Below the pieces are notes generated by a model. That model did no database searches and was not told the origin of the DNA. It worked only from the letters and a program-made list of their open reading frames with translations. DNA of 64,000 nucleotides from Mitsuaria sp. WAJ17 (GTDB lineage Bacteria; Pseudomonadota; Gammaproteobacteria; Burkholderiales; Burkholderiaceae_C): NCBI RefSeq assembly GCF_014174515.1, contig NZ_JACJUG010000024.1, positions 26,918-90,917 on the forward strand. Reading direction: 5' to 3'. Made by a program: the position numbers and the translations under genes. This document shows, in pieces, positions 25,931 to 34,176 of the stretch; within the stretch, counting starts at the first letter, position 1; each line of letters opens with the position of its first letter.

Positions 25931-27370
25931 ATGCACACCGACACAGCCTCCCTGCAGCGCGACGCCGGCCAGACCCTGGCCCAGCAGCTTGCCCAGCGCT
26001 TCTCGCAGCGCATCCAGCAGCGCCTGCTGCTGCCGGGCAGCCGCCTGCCCTCGGTGCGCGAGTGCGCCCGCCATCACAGCGTGAGCCCTTACACCGTGGT
26101 CGCAGCCTATGACCAGCTGCTGGCCGCCGGCCTGGTGGAGGCGCGCAAGCAGCGCGGCTTCTTCGTGCGGGACCTGCGCCCGCAGCCCGTGGCGCCCGGG
26201 CGCAGCGAGCCCGAGCGCCCGCCGGTGGGCATCCCGCAAGGCGTCCCCCTGGACGCCACCGCGCTGATCCGCGGCATGTTCCAGGCCGATGCCCGCCATG
26301 CGCCGGGTCTGGGCACGCTGCCCGGCGAGTGGCTGGACCTGCCCCTGCTGCAAAGCGCCATGCGCCGCGTGCTGGCCCAGACCGACGGCGGCGACCCCCT
26401 GGCCCTGCAGTACGGCGAACCCGGCGGCGACCTGCGCCTGCGCCAGGCCCTGGCCCGGCGCCTGGACGACCTGGGCATCAGCGCCCCGGCGGACCAGATC
26501 ATCAGCACCGTCGGCGCCACCCACGCCCTGGACCTGATCACCCGCCGCCTGCTGCAGCCGGGCGACGCCGTGCTGGTGGACGACCCAGGCTGGTCCATCG
26601 AATACGCCCGGCTCTCCCAGGCCGGCATGCGCCTGCTGCCCGTGCCCCGCGGCGCCGACGGGCCGGACATGGCCGTCATGACCCAGCTCGCCCGGGAGCA
26701 CCGGCCGCGCATGTACGTGACGGTCTCGGTGCTGCACAACCCCACGGGCGGCACGCTGTCGCTGGCGCGCGCCCACCAGATCCTGAAGCTGGCCGAGGCG
26801 CACGACTTCCAGATCGTCGAGGACGACACCTACGCCTCCATGGCCCCCAACCACGCGCCACGCCTCTCCGCCCTGGACGGGCTGCGGCGCACGCTTTACG
26901 TCTCGGGCTTCTCCAAGATCCTCACCCCCGCCTGGCGCGTCGGATTCGTGGCCGCGGCACCGGAGGTGGTGGCCCAGTTGACCGAGCAGAAGCTGCTGAC
27001 CACGCTGACCACCAGCCCCCTGATGGACCGCGCCGTGGCCGTGTGCCTGGAGCAAGGCACGCTGCGCCGCCATGCCGAGCGCGTGATCGCCCGCCTGGAC
27101 GCCGCCCGCCAGCGCGTCGTGCCCCTGGCCGAGGCCGCCGGCTGCCGCTTCGTCACACCGCCGGCCGGCCTCTTCGGCTGGCTGGAGGTGGGCATGGACA
27201 CCGAGCGCCTGGCCCAGCGCATGCTGGACGAGGGCTGGCTGATCGCCCCGGGCGTGCTGTTCAGCGCCACCCGCCAGGCCGGCAGCCTCATGCGCATCAA
27301 CTTCGCCACCTCGCAGGACGCCCGCTTCTGGCGCCGCTTGCAAGCGATGCGGGAGGAGCGGCAGCGCTGA
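25931..27370 (+). CDS. MocR-family transcriptional regulator (GntR HTH plus aminotransferase domain)
   Basis: A 479-residue chimeric regulator. The N-terminal GntR winged helix is QLAQRFSQRIQQRLLLPGSRLPSVRECARHHSVSPYTVVAAYDQL, followed by a proline-rich linker and an inactive or ligand-sensing fold-type I aminotransferase domain with the PLP Lys in VSGFSKILTPAWRVGF. Such proteins bind PLP or an amino-acid adduct and control neighbouring genes. It is divergent from the racemase-aminotransferase set and abuts a perfect inverted repeat, so it very likely regulates that set and itself. Confidence 0.92.
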   Translation: MHTDTASLQRDAGQTLAQQLAQRFSQRIQQRLLLPGSRLPSVRECARHHSVSPYTVVAAYDQLLAAGLVEARKQRGFFVRDLRPQPVAPGRSEPERPPVGIPQGVPLDATALIRGMFQADARHAPGLGTLPGEWLDLPLLQSAMRRVLAQTDGGDPLALQYGEPGGDLRLRQALARRLDDLGISAPADQIISTVGATHALDLITRRLLQPGDAVLVDDPGWSIEYARLSQAGMRLLPVPRGADGPDMAVMTQLAREHRPRMYVTVSVLHNPTGGTLSLARAHQILKLAEAHDFQIVEDDTYASMAPNHAPRLSALDGLRRTLYVSGFSKILTPAWRVGFVAAAPEVVAQLTEQKLLTTLTTSPLMDRAVAVCLEQGTLRRHAERVIARLDAARQRVVPLAEAAGCRFVTPPAGLFGWLEVGMDTERLAQRMLDEGWLIAPGVLFSATRQAGSLMRINFATSQDARFWRRLQAMREERQR

Positions 27371-27392
27371 GGGACTGGCGAGGATCGCGCAC

Positions 27393-28955
27393 TCAGGCGC
27401 ACTCGATGCGATCCCGGCCCGCGGCCTTGGCACGGTACAGGGCGGCGTCGGCGCGCTGGTAGAGCGTGTCGGGGCTGTCCGGCGTCGAGAACATCGCCAG
27501 GCCGATGCTGGCCGTAATGCAGCCGGACGCCGTGCCGTCAGGTTGGGCTTCGTGGGGAATGCCGGCACGCGCCAGCAGGTCACGGAACTCCGCGGCCTGG
27601 TGCAGAGCGCCCGGCGCGTCCGTATCCTGCAGCAGCAAGGCGAACTCCTCTCCGCCCAGGCGTGCAGGCAGGTCCGAGGGGCGGCGCGCCACCCGCTGCA
27701 GACAGCGCGCGACCTCCTGCAAGGCCCGATCGCCCGCGGCGTGGCCGTAGCGGTCGTTGTAGAGCTTGAAGTGGTCCACGTCGATCAGGATCAGGCACAG
27801 CGAGGCGCCGTTGCGGTGCTGCTGACGCAGGGCCAGGGCCAGACGCTGGCTGAAGCTGCGCCGGTTGGGCAGGCCGGTCAGGGCGTCGGTCAGCGAGAGC
27901 TTCTCCAGCTCGTAGACCTGGCGATCGATGACAGACAGCAGGTGGTTGACGCCGGCACCCAGCTCGTTGATCTCGTCAGCGCCCTGCAGGGTCACCGCGG
28001 CATGCCACTGCCGCTGCTCGCGGATGGCGGCCAGCTCGCGCCGCATGCGCACCACGCGCGAAATCACCTGGCGGTCCAGCAGCCAGGCGAGGGCCACGCC
28101 CAGCACCAGGGCCAGCACCGCCATGGACAGGCGGCGATCGCGGGCCTCGCGGGCGCCGCGCTGGACGATGCCACGCCCGTGCTGGACCTCCAGCGCCACT
28201 ACCTGCAGGGGCTCGCCGGCCAGGGGCAGGAGCCAGTGCATCAGCAGGCGCTCGTCAAGGCGGCGCAGGCTCCAGGGGCCGGCGCCAGGCAGCTCGGCGC
28301 TGCCCATGGCCTGCACCAGGTCGCCGACCAGCGGCAAGGCCTGGGAGGCCGGCACGATGCGCACGGGCAGGCCCACCCGGCGCTGGAGCTGGCGAAGGAA
28401 GCGGCTGTCCAGGCGTTCGGCCATCACCAGCACGCCGCGCGAGCCATCGCTCATCCCCGGCTCCTCCAGCTGGCGCCGGCAAAGCAGCACGAGGTAGTCC
28501 GGCGAACCCGCCAGACCGCAGGCCGGGCTGTCGGCGGCCGGCGTACCCAGCCAGCGGCGCGTGCCGGCCGGCAACGAATCCAGCCAGCGCTCCCCATCCA
28601 CCGCCGCCCAGGCCTGCAGCACCACCGCGCCCTGCTCGTCCAGCAGCAGCAGGCCGTCCAGGCCAACCTGTCCCAGGTAGGCGGGGCTGAAACTGCGCTG
28701 GATGAAGTCGGGATCGGGCCGCGTCAGGTGTCGGCGCAAGTCCGGCCACAGGCGCCACTCGCGCAGCATGAACTCGCGATGCTGGATCTCGCCATCCAGC
28801 ACGGCCACCAGATGCTCGAAATCGTCGCGGGCATCCTCGAACTCCACATCCTGGTAGGCCTGGTCCAGGCCGCGCTGGATGGCCCAGACGCCCAGCAGGA
28901 TGCAGCCCGCGGACAGTGCGATCACGTAGCCGATCATCTGGCGTCTGAGACCCAT
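27393..28955 (-). CDS. Membrane diguanylate cyclase with periplasmic sensor domain
   Basis: A 520-residue protein. Layout: TM1 (QMIGYVIALSAGCILLGVWAI), a periplasmic sensor of about 240 residues resembling CHASE4, TM2 (SMAVLALVLGVALAWLLDR), a HAMP-like linker, and a GGDEF domain. The active site is GGEEF at 434-438, and an RxxD inhibitory site (RPSD) precedes it at the proper distance, so the enzyme should be active and product-inhibited. It makes cyclic di-GMP at the inner membrane. The ATG at 28955 removes a basic extension that is not homologous. Divergent from a response regulator gene. Confidence 0.88.
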   Translation of the reverse strand: MGLRRQMIGYVIALSAGCILLGVWAIQRGLDQAYQDVEFEDARDDFEHLVAVLDGEIQHREFMLREWRLWPDLRRHLTRPDPDFIQRSFSPAYLGQVGLDGLLLLDEQGAVVLQAWAAVDGERWLDSLPAGTRRWLGTPAADSPACGLAGSPDYLVLLCRRQLEEPGMSDGSRGVLVMAERLDSRFLRQLQRRVGLPVRIVPASQALPLVGDLVQAMGSAELPGAGPWSLRRLDERLLMHWLLPLAGEPLQVVALEVQHGRGIVQRGAREARDRRLSMAVLALVLGVALAWLLDRQVISRVVRMRRELAAIREQRQWHAAVTLQGADEINELGAGVNHLLSVIDRQVYELEKLSLTDALTGLPNRRSFSQRLALALRQQHRNGASLCLILIDVDHFKLYNDRYGHAAGDRALQEVARCLQRVARRPSDLPARLGGEEFALLLQDTDAPGALHQAAEFRDLLARAGIPHEAQPDGTASGCITASIGLAMFSTPDSPDTLYQRADAALYRAKAAGRDRIECA

Positions 28956-29183
28956 GCGATGGACTTCCTGCGGCTGGCCCGAACATCCCATGCTAGGGCC
29001 AAACCAGCCGCGCGGGCAGCGCCGCCGGGGCCATCGTCGCGGCGGCGTCACGCACTTTTTTCACGCTGCCGGTGCTTTGCGCGGCCGGGCTTTCCCGGGA
29101 CGTCAGCGAGGCGCACGCGGGGCTCGCTAAGATCGTTTGCAAGCCCGACTGAAATCCCCGTCCAACCCCCTGGCTGCGCCGCC

Positions 29184-29831
29184 ATGAACGCCCCCGCCCC
29201 GCTTCATTTCCTCGTCGTCGATCCGCTGGCCGGTGTCCAGAACTTCGCCCGCCAGCTGCTGGAGAGCTACGGATTCCCGGCGGACAGCATCCGCTGCTGC
29301 AGCCGGCCCGACGAAGCCCTGGCCCTGCTGCCGGGTTTCCGCCCCCAGTTCCTGATCTGCGACTGGTTTCCCAAGGAAGCACTCAGCGGCATCGCCCTGC
29401 ACCGGCAGATCTGTCAGCAGGTGCCGGACTGCCGCCTTGCCCTGCTGAGCTTCGAGACCGGGCCCGAGCAACAGGCGCAGGCGCAGGCGGCTGGCGCACG
29501 CTTCCTGCTGAAGAAGCCCTTCACCGCCCAGGAGCTCAAGACCACCCTGCGCCAGGCCCTGGAGCGCCTGGCCCAGGAGCGGCCGGACCTGCACCAGCGC
29601 CTGCAACGGGTCATGGGATCGCCGCAGGTGATGCAACGGGTGTCGCCACCGATCGCCATGCCCGTCATCCCGTCCCTGCCCAAGGAGCCCCCGCTGAAGC
29701 CGGGCGACCGGGTCAGGCTGGGCGGCAGCACCGAGGTGGTGGACACCGTGGTCATCCGCCATGGCGAGCTGGTGGTGCAGCTGAAGAACAAGAGCGGCCT
29801 GATCCCCGCCGACAAGCTGCAGCGCGCCTGA
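29184..29831 (+). CDS. Response regulator receiver with unusual C-terminal domain
   Basis: A 215-residue protein. The receiver (1-125) has Asp60 as phospho-acceptor (FLICDWFP), Asp13, Ser89 and Lys111-Pro (LLKKPFTAQEL). A helical linker follows to about 160, and then about 45 residues beginning KPGDRVRLGGSTEVVDTVVI that look like a small beta-barrel (SH3/KOW-like). No HTH or enzyme domain is present. The ATG at 29184 fits the receiver start. It is divergent from a diguanylate cyclase, which may share its control. Confidence 0.8.
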   Translation: MNAPAPLHFLVVDPLAGVQNFARQLLESYGFPADSIRCCSRPDEALALLPGFRPQFLICDWFPKEALSGIALHRQICQQVPDCRLALLSFETGPEQQAQAQAAGARFLLKKPFTAQELKTTLRQALERLAQERPDLHQRLQRVMGSPQVMQRVSPPIAMPVIPSLPKEPPLKPGDRVRLGGSTEVVDTVVIRHGELVVQLKNKSGLIPADKLQRA

Positions 29832-29852
29832 GGCCGGCGCCAGGCTCCGTGC

Positions 29853-31718
29853 TCAGCGGGCGCCCAGGGTCTCCCAGCGCTCCAGCAGGCCCATCAGCTC
29901 GTCCTCGATGGCCGCGGCGCGGTTCGTGACCTCCTGGATGCGGCCGGCGCCCTGCGTATAGAGCTCGGTGCCGCCGATCAGGGCATTGAGTGCCGCCTGC
30001 TCGGCCTCCAGGGCCTCGATGCGGGCGGGCAGTTCGTCCAGCTCGCGCTGCTCCTTGTAGCTGAGTTTGCGCTTGGCCGCGGCGGGTGGTGCGGCGGCAG
30101 GCACCGGCGCCGGTGCGGCCTTGGGCGCCGCGGCGGCGGCGATGGCCTTGGCGCGCTGAGACTGCGTCAGCCAGTCCTGCACGCCCCCCTCGTACTCGCG
30201 CCAGACACCATCGCCCTCCGAGACCAGGGTCGAGCTGACCACGTTGTCCAGGAAGCGGCGGTCATGGCTGACCAGAAAGACGGTGCCGTCGTAGTCCTGC
30301 AGCAGCTCTTCCAGCAGCTCCAGAGTTTCGATGTCGAGGTCGTTGGTGGGCTCGTCCAGCACCAGCACATTGGCCGGGCGGGCGAAGAGCCGGGCCAGCA
30401 GCAGGCGGTTGCGCTCGCCCCCGGAGAGGCTCTTGACCGGTGAGTTGGCGCGCTGCGGGGCGAAGAGGAAGTCGCCCAGGTAGCTCATCACGTGCTTGCG
30501 CTGGTTGCCGATCTCGATCCACTCGCTGCCCGGGCTGATGGTGTCGGCCAGCGTGGCCTCCAGGTTGAGCCCGTCGCGCATCTGGTCGAAGTAGGCCACG
30601 GTGAGGCGGGTGCCCTGGCGCACGGTGCCGCTGTCCGGCGCCAGCTCGCCCAGGATCAGCTTCAGCAGCGTGGTCTTGCCAGCGCCATTGGGGCCGATGA
30701 GTCCGATCTTGTCGCCGCGCAGGATGGTGGTGCTGAAGTCGCGCACCACGGTGCGCTCGCCGAAGCGCTTGCTGACCTTGTCCAGCTCCGCAACGATCTT
30801 GCCGCTGGCGTCGCCGGTGGCGATGTCCAGGCGCACCTTGCCCTGCACGTCGCGCCGGGCGGCGTGGGCCTCGCGCATTTGCATCAGGCGCGCCACGCGG
30901 GCCACGCTGCGGGTGCGCCGGGCCTCGACGCCCTTGCGAATCCAGACTTCCTCCTGCGCCAGCACCTTGTCAAAGCGGGCATTGGCCAGGGCCTCGTTCT
31001 CCAGCTCGTACTGCTTGGCGGCCTGGAAGGCGGCAAAGTTGCCGGGATAGCCGCGCAACTGACCGCGGTCGAGTTCGACGATGCGGTTGCAGACGTTGTC
31101 CAGGAAGGCGCGGTCGTGGGTGATCAGCAGCAGGCTGCCCTTGAAGGCATTGAGCAGGCCCTCGAGCCAGGCGATGGCGTCCAGGTCCAGGTGGTTGGTG
31201 GGCTCGTCCAGCAGCAGCACATCGGGCTGGGCCACCAGGGCGCGGGCCAGGGCCACGCGCTTTTTCAGGCCGCCGGACAGCGCGCCGACCTGCCGGCTGC
31301 CGTCCAGGCCCAGGCGCTGCAGGGTCTCCTCGACCCGCTGCTCCCAGGTCCAGCCGCCCAACTGCTCCAGCCGGGTCTGCAGGGCGTCGAGGTCCTCGCC
31401 GGGCGCATGGGCCTCGAAGCGTTCACGCAGGGCGCGGGCCTCGGCCACGCCCTCGCTGACCACCTCGAAGATGCTGGCCTCGGCCCGCAACTCGGGCTCC
31501 TGAGGCACATAGACGCTGCGCAGGCCCAGCTGCAGCTGCAGCAGGCCGTCGTCGAGCTTGTCGATGCCGGCCAGGATCTTGAGCAGGGAGGACTTGCCCG
31601 TGCCGTTGCGGCCGATCAGGCCCACGCGTTCACCGGTTTCCAGCGCGAAATTGGCACCATCCAGCAGCGGCACATGGCCGTAGGCGAGATGGGCATTGGT
31701 CAGGGAGAGGACAGCCAT
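29853..31718 (-). CDS. uup: ABC-F ATPase, Uup type
   Basis: A 621-residue cytosolic protein with two ABC ATPase domains joined by the ABC-F interdomain linker. Domain 1: GRNGTGKSS, LSGGLKKRVALARAL, LLLDEPTNHLDLD. Domain 2: GPNGAGKTT, LSGGERNRLLLARLF, LVLDEPTNDLDIE. A C-terminal coiled coil (KRKLSYKEQRELDELPARIEALEAEQ) is the mark of Uup, which binds branched DNA and affects transposon excision. No membrane domains. The ATG at 31718 gives MAVLSLTNAHLAYG. Convergent with the response regulator. Confidence 0.92.
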   Translation of the reverse strand: MAVLSLTNAHLAYGHVPLLDGANFALETGERVGLIGRNGTGKSSLLKILAGIDKLDDGLLQLQLGLRSVYVPQEPELRAEASIFEVVSEGVAEARALRERFEAHAPGEDLDALQTRLEQLGGWTWEQRVEETLQRLGLDGSRQVGALSGGLKKRVALARALVAQPDVLLLDEPTNHLDLDAIAWLEGLLNAFKGSLLLITHDRAFLDNVCNRIVELDRGQLRGYPGNFAAFQAAKQYELENEALANARFDKVLAQEEVWIRKGVEARRTRSVARVARLMQMREAHAARRDVQGKVRLDIATGDASGKIVAELDKVSKRFGERTVVRDFSTTILRGDKIGLIGPNGAGKTTLLKLILGELAPDSGTVRQGTRLTVAYFDQMRDGLNLEATLADTISPGSEWIEIGNQRKHVMSYLGDFLFAPQRANSPVKSLSGGERNRLLLARLFARPANVLVLDEPTNDLDIETLELLEELLQDYDGTVFLVSHDRRFLDNVVSSTLVSEGDGVWREYEGGVQDWLTQSQRAKAIAAAAAPKAAPAPVPAAAPPAAAKRKLSYKEQRELDELPARIEALEAEQAALNALIGGTELYTQGAGRIQEVTNRAAAIEDELMGLLERWETLGAR

Positions 31719-31764
31719 GGGGGTGGATTGTCCCAGAGGCGGCGCCCACCTCCCGATCAAGGCA

Positions 31765-32625
31765 TCAGACCCAGACCCGATACGCCCAGAAAGCCTCGTC
31801 GCTGTCGATGCGCCGGCGCAGCTCCTCGGGGCTGAAGCCGGTGACGCGGCGGGTCTCGCGGCACAGATGGGCCTGGTCGGCGTAGCCGGCGTCCTGGGCC
31901 AGGGCGCTCCACAGCACCTCACCGGCCTCCATCTCGCGGCGCACCCGGTGGAAGGTGGACTCGGCGCGGCTGACCCGGCGCAGGGCCTGCATGCTCTGGC
32001 CGCTCCAGCGCTTGATGCGGCGTTCGACCTGGCGCAGGCTGTCACCGTGCCCGCCAGCGACGGCCTTGAGCGCGAGGTTCTGCATCCAGTCCCGGTAGCG
32101 GCGCGGCGGCGCGGCCTGGCTCTGCGCCCAGGCCCGCCAGCGGGGCAGCAGGAAGTCCTCCAGCAGGGCCTGGCAGGCCTGTTCGTCTGGAGCGGCCAGC
32201 AGGGCATCGTTCAAGGCCTGCCAATCGGGGCCCAGGGCAGATTCAATGGGCTCGTAGCGGTCCAGCAGGCTCGCGAGATCCAGGCCGGTCAGGGCATGCA
32301 GCGCGTCCGGCAGGATGGCCACCATGAAGCAGCGCATGCCGGCGTCGGAGCGGAACTGGGCCGGCCGGCTGCGCGGTCCGCCGACCAGGCAGCGGCCGCC
32401 CAGGCGGCGCTCGCTGCCGTCGTCCAGCACTTGGCAGCCGTCGCCCTCCAGCACCCAGGTCATGCCGCAGAAGGGCGTGGCCGGGAAGTGGGAGCTGCGC
32501 TGCGCCGCGGTGAGCGGGGCGGCGGCGGTGGTGTCGCGCCAGAGCGAGGCATAGAGGCAGCCGCTGAGGGCCAGGCTGGGCGCTATCAGCCGGGCGACGG
32601 TATCGGGGTGGCGGTCGCTGTCCAT
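31765..32625 (-). CDS. AraC-family transcriptional regulator
   Basis: A 286-residue protein. The C-terminal two-HTH domain is readable: RRIKRWSGQSMQALRRVSRAESTFHRV and then LAQDAGYADQAHLCRETRRVTGFSPEELRRRI, the usual second helix-turn-helix. The N-terminus (about 110 residues) looks like a cupin-like sensor of unknown ligand. It is divergent from a cytochrome P450 gene with 111 bp between starts, so it is the likely regulator of that gene. Confidence 0.85.
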   Translation of the reverse strand: MDSDRHPDTVARLIAPSLALSGCLYASLWRDTTAAAPLTAAQRSSHFPATPFCGMTWVLEGDGCQVLDDGSERRLGGRCLVGGPRSRPAQFRSDAGMRCFMVAILPDALHALTGLDLASLLDRYEPIESALGPDWQALNDALLAAPDEQACQALLEDFLLPRWRAWAQSQAAPPRRYRDWMQNLALKAVAGGHGDSLRQVERRIKRWSGQSMQALRRVSRAESTFHRVRREMEAGEVLWSALAQDAGYADQAHLCRETRRVTGFSPEELRRRIDSDEAFWAYRVWV

Positions 32626-32736
32626 GGCGGCAGTGTAGTCAGGCCGCGAAGCGCCGCCGCCCGCGGACGGACTTGCCCGGGCGGATGTCGATTTCGTTCA
32701 AGACCCGCCGCAGCCGCCCCGCCACCATGCGGGCCC

Positions 32737-34113
32737 ATGAACACCCAGACCCTCGCACCCACAAAGACCGCCCTGCCCCCCGGCCCCGCCGGCCTGGGCT
32801 TCGACCGCCTGCGTGCTCTGAGCCGCGACTACCTCGGCCCGCTGCGCCAGTGGCATGCACAGTACGGCGACGTCGTCCGCCAGCGCTTCGTGCACCTGGT
32901 GGACTACAGCTTCCTGCACCCCGATCACATCCGGGAGGTGCTGGTGGCGTCGCACGATCAGTTGATCCGCTGGGAGCGCGGTACAGAGGTATTCGCCAGC
33001 GCCCACGGACACAGCGTGCTGGTGGCGGAAGGCGCCGACTGGCAGCGCCAGCGCCAGATGCTTCAGCCCGCCTTCGCGCCCCGGCGCGTCGAGAGCTTCG
33101 TGCCGCGCATGGTGGAGGCGGCCCGCGAGGGCCTGCAGCGCTGGCAGGGCCTGGCGGAGTTCAACTTCGAGTCGGCCATGACCCAGGTCACCATGGAGGT
33201 GATCATGCGCGCCCTCTTCTCCCGAGGGGACGAGCAACAGGGCCGCGCCATTGCCGCCGCCGTGCATGACCTGGGCGTCGAGGCCATGCAGGAGTTCTAC
33301 TGGCCGGTCAGCGCCCCGCTGTGGATGCCCTGGAAGGCCCGCAAGCGACGCGCCCTGCAGCTGCTCAAGCGCTTCATCGAGGCGGAGGTCGATCATCGTC
33401 TGGCCAGGAACGAAACAGGCGAGGACCCCGGCGCCAGCACCGACCTGCTGGGCCTGATGCTGGCGGCCCAGGACGCGCAGGGGCAGGGCTTCGACGCCCA
33501 TGCGCTGCGTGACGAGTGCATGACCACCTTTCTCGCGGGCCACGAGACCACCGCGGCCGCGCTCACCTGGTGGGGCTGGTGCATGGCCTCGCACCCCGAG
33601 GAGCAGCGCCGCGTCGCCGACGAGGTGCAGGCCGTGCTGGGCGAGCGCACGCCCACCGCCGCCGACCTGCCCTTGCTGCCCCGCCTGGCCCGCAGCTTCA
33701 AAGAGAGTCTGCGCCTGTATCCGCCAGCGGCCGCCCTGTTCTCGCGACGTACGACAGCCCCCGTCCAGGTGGCCGGCTACACGCTGCCGGCAGGCAGCAT
33801 GGTGCGCATCACGCCCGCACTCACCCAGCGCGACCCGCGCTGGTTCCTGGAACCCGAGGCCTTCCGCCCCGATCGCTTCGACCCCACAGCCGGCCACCCC
33901 GAGATCCCGCGCGGCGCCTGGCTGCCCTTCGGCGCCGGCCCGCGCGTGTGCCTGGGCAGCCATTTCGCACTGACGGAGATGAGCGTGGTCGCCGCCCTGC
34001 TGCTGCAGCGCTACGAGCTGCAGGCCCTGCCCGGCCGGCGCGCACCGCAGCCGCGCCTGGACATCACGCTGCGCCCCGACCTCCCGCTGCACCTGGGCCT
34101 GAAGCGGCGCTGA
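32737..34113 (+). CDS. Cytochrome P450
   Basis: A 458-residue P450. It has the I-helix FLAGHETTAAAL, the ExxR motif (KESLRLYP), the PERF-like FRPDRFD, and the haem-binding FGAGPRVCLGSHF with Cys405. It belongs with class-II-like bacterial P450s that resemble fatty-acid or alkane hydroxylases, but no redox partner is encoded next to it. The ATG at 32737 follows a short leader. It is divergent from the AraC regulator, which probably controls it. Confidence 0.92.
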   Translation: MNTQTLAPTKTALPPGPAGLGFDRLRALSRDYLGPLRQWHAQYGDVVRQRFVHLVDYSFLHPDHIREVLVASHDQLIRWERGTEVFASAHGHSVLVAEGADWQRQRQMLQPAFAPRRVESFVPRMVEAAREGLQRWQGLAEFNFESAMTQVTMEVIMRALFSRGDEQQGRAIAAAVHDLGVEAMQEFYWPVSAPLWMPWKARKRRALQLLKRFIEAEVDHRLARNETGEDPGASTDLLGLMLAAQDAQGQGFDAHALRDECMTTFLAGHETTAAALTWWGWCMASHPEEQRRVADEVQAVLGERTPTAADLPLLPRLARSFKESLRLYPPAAALFSRRTTAPVQVAGYTLPAGSMVRITPALTQRDPRWFLEPEAFRPDRFDPTAGHPEIPRGAWLPFGAGPRVCLGSHFALTEMSVVAALLLQRYELQALPGRRAPQPRLDITLRPDLPLHLGLKRR

Positions 34114-34176
34114 ACGCGGCAAGCCCCCCCTCGGGCGCCTTCACCATCGGGGTCAGGTCTTGCCTGCGTCCAGCGC
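34114..34176. other. P450-chitinase convergent gap with a REP-like motif
   Basis: A 63-bp gap between convergent genes. It carries GGGGTCAGGTCTTGCCTG at about 34149-34166, the same core found in the priA palindrome and three other places. No clear terminator is present. Confidence 0.45.
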
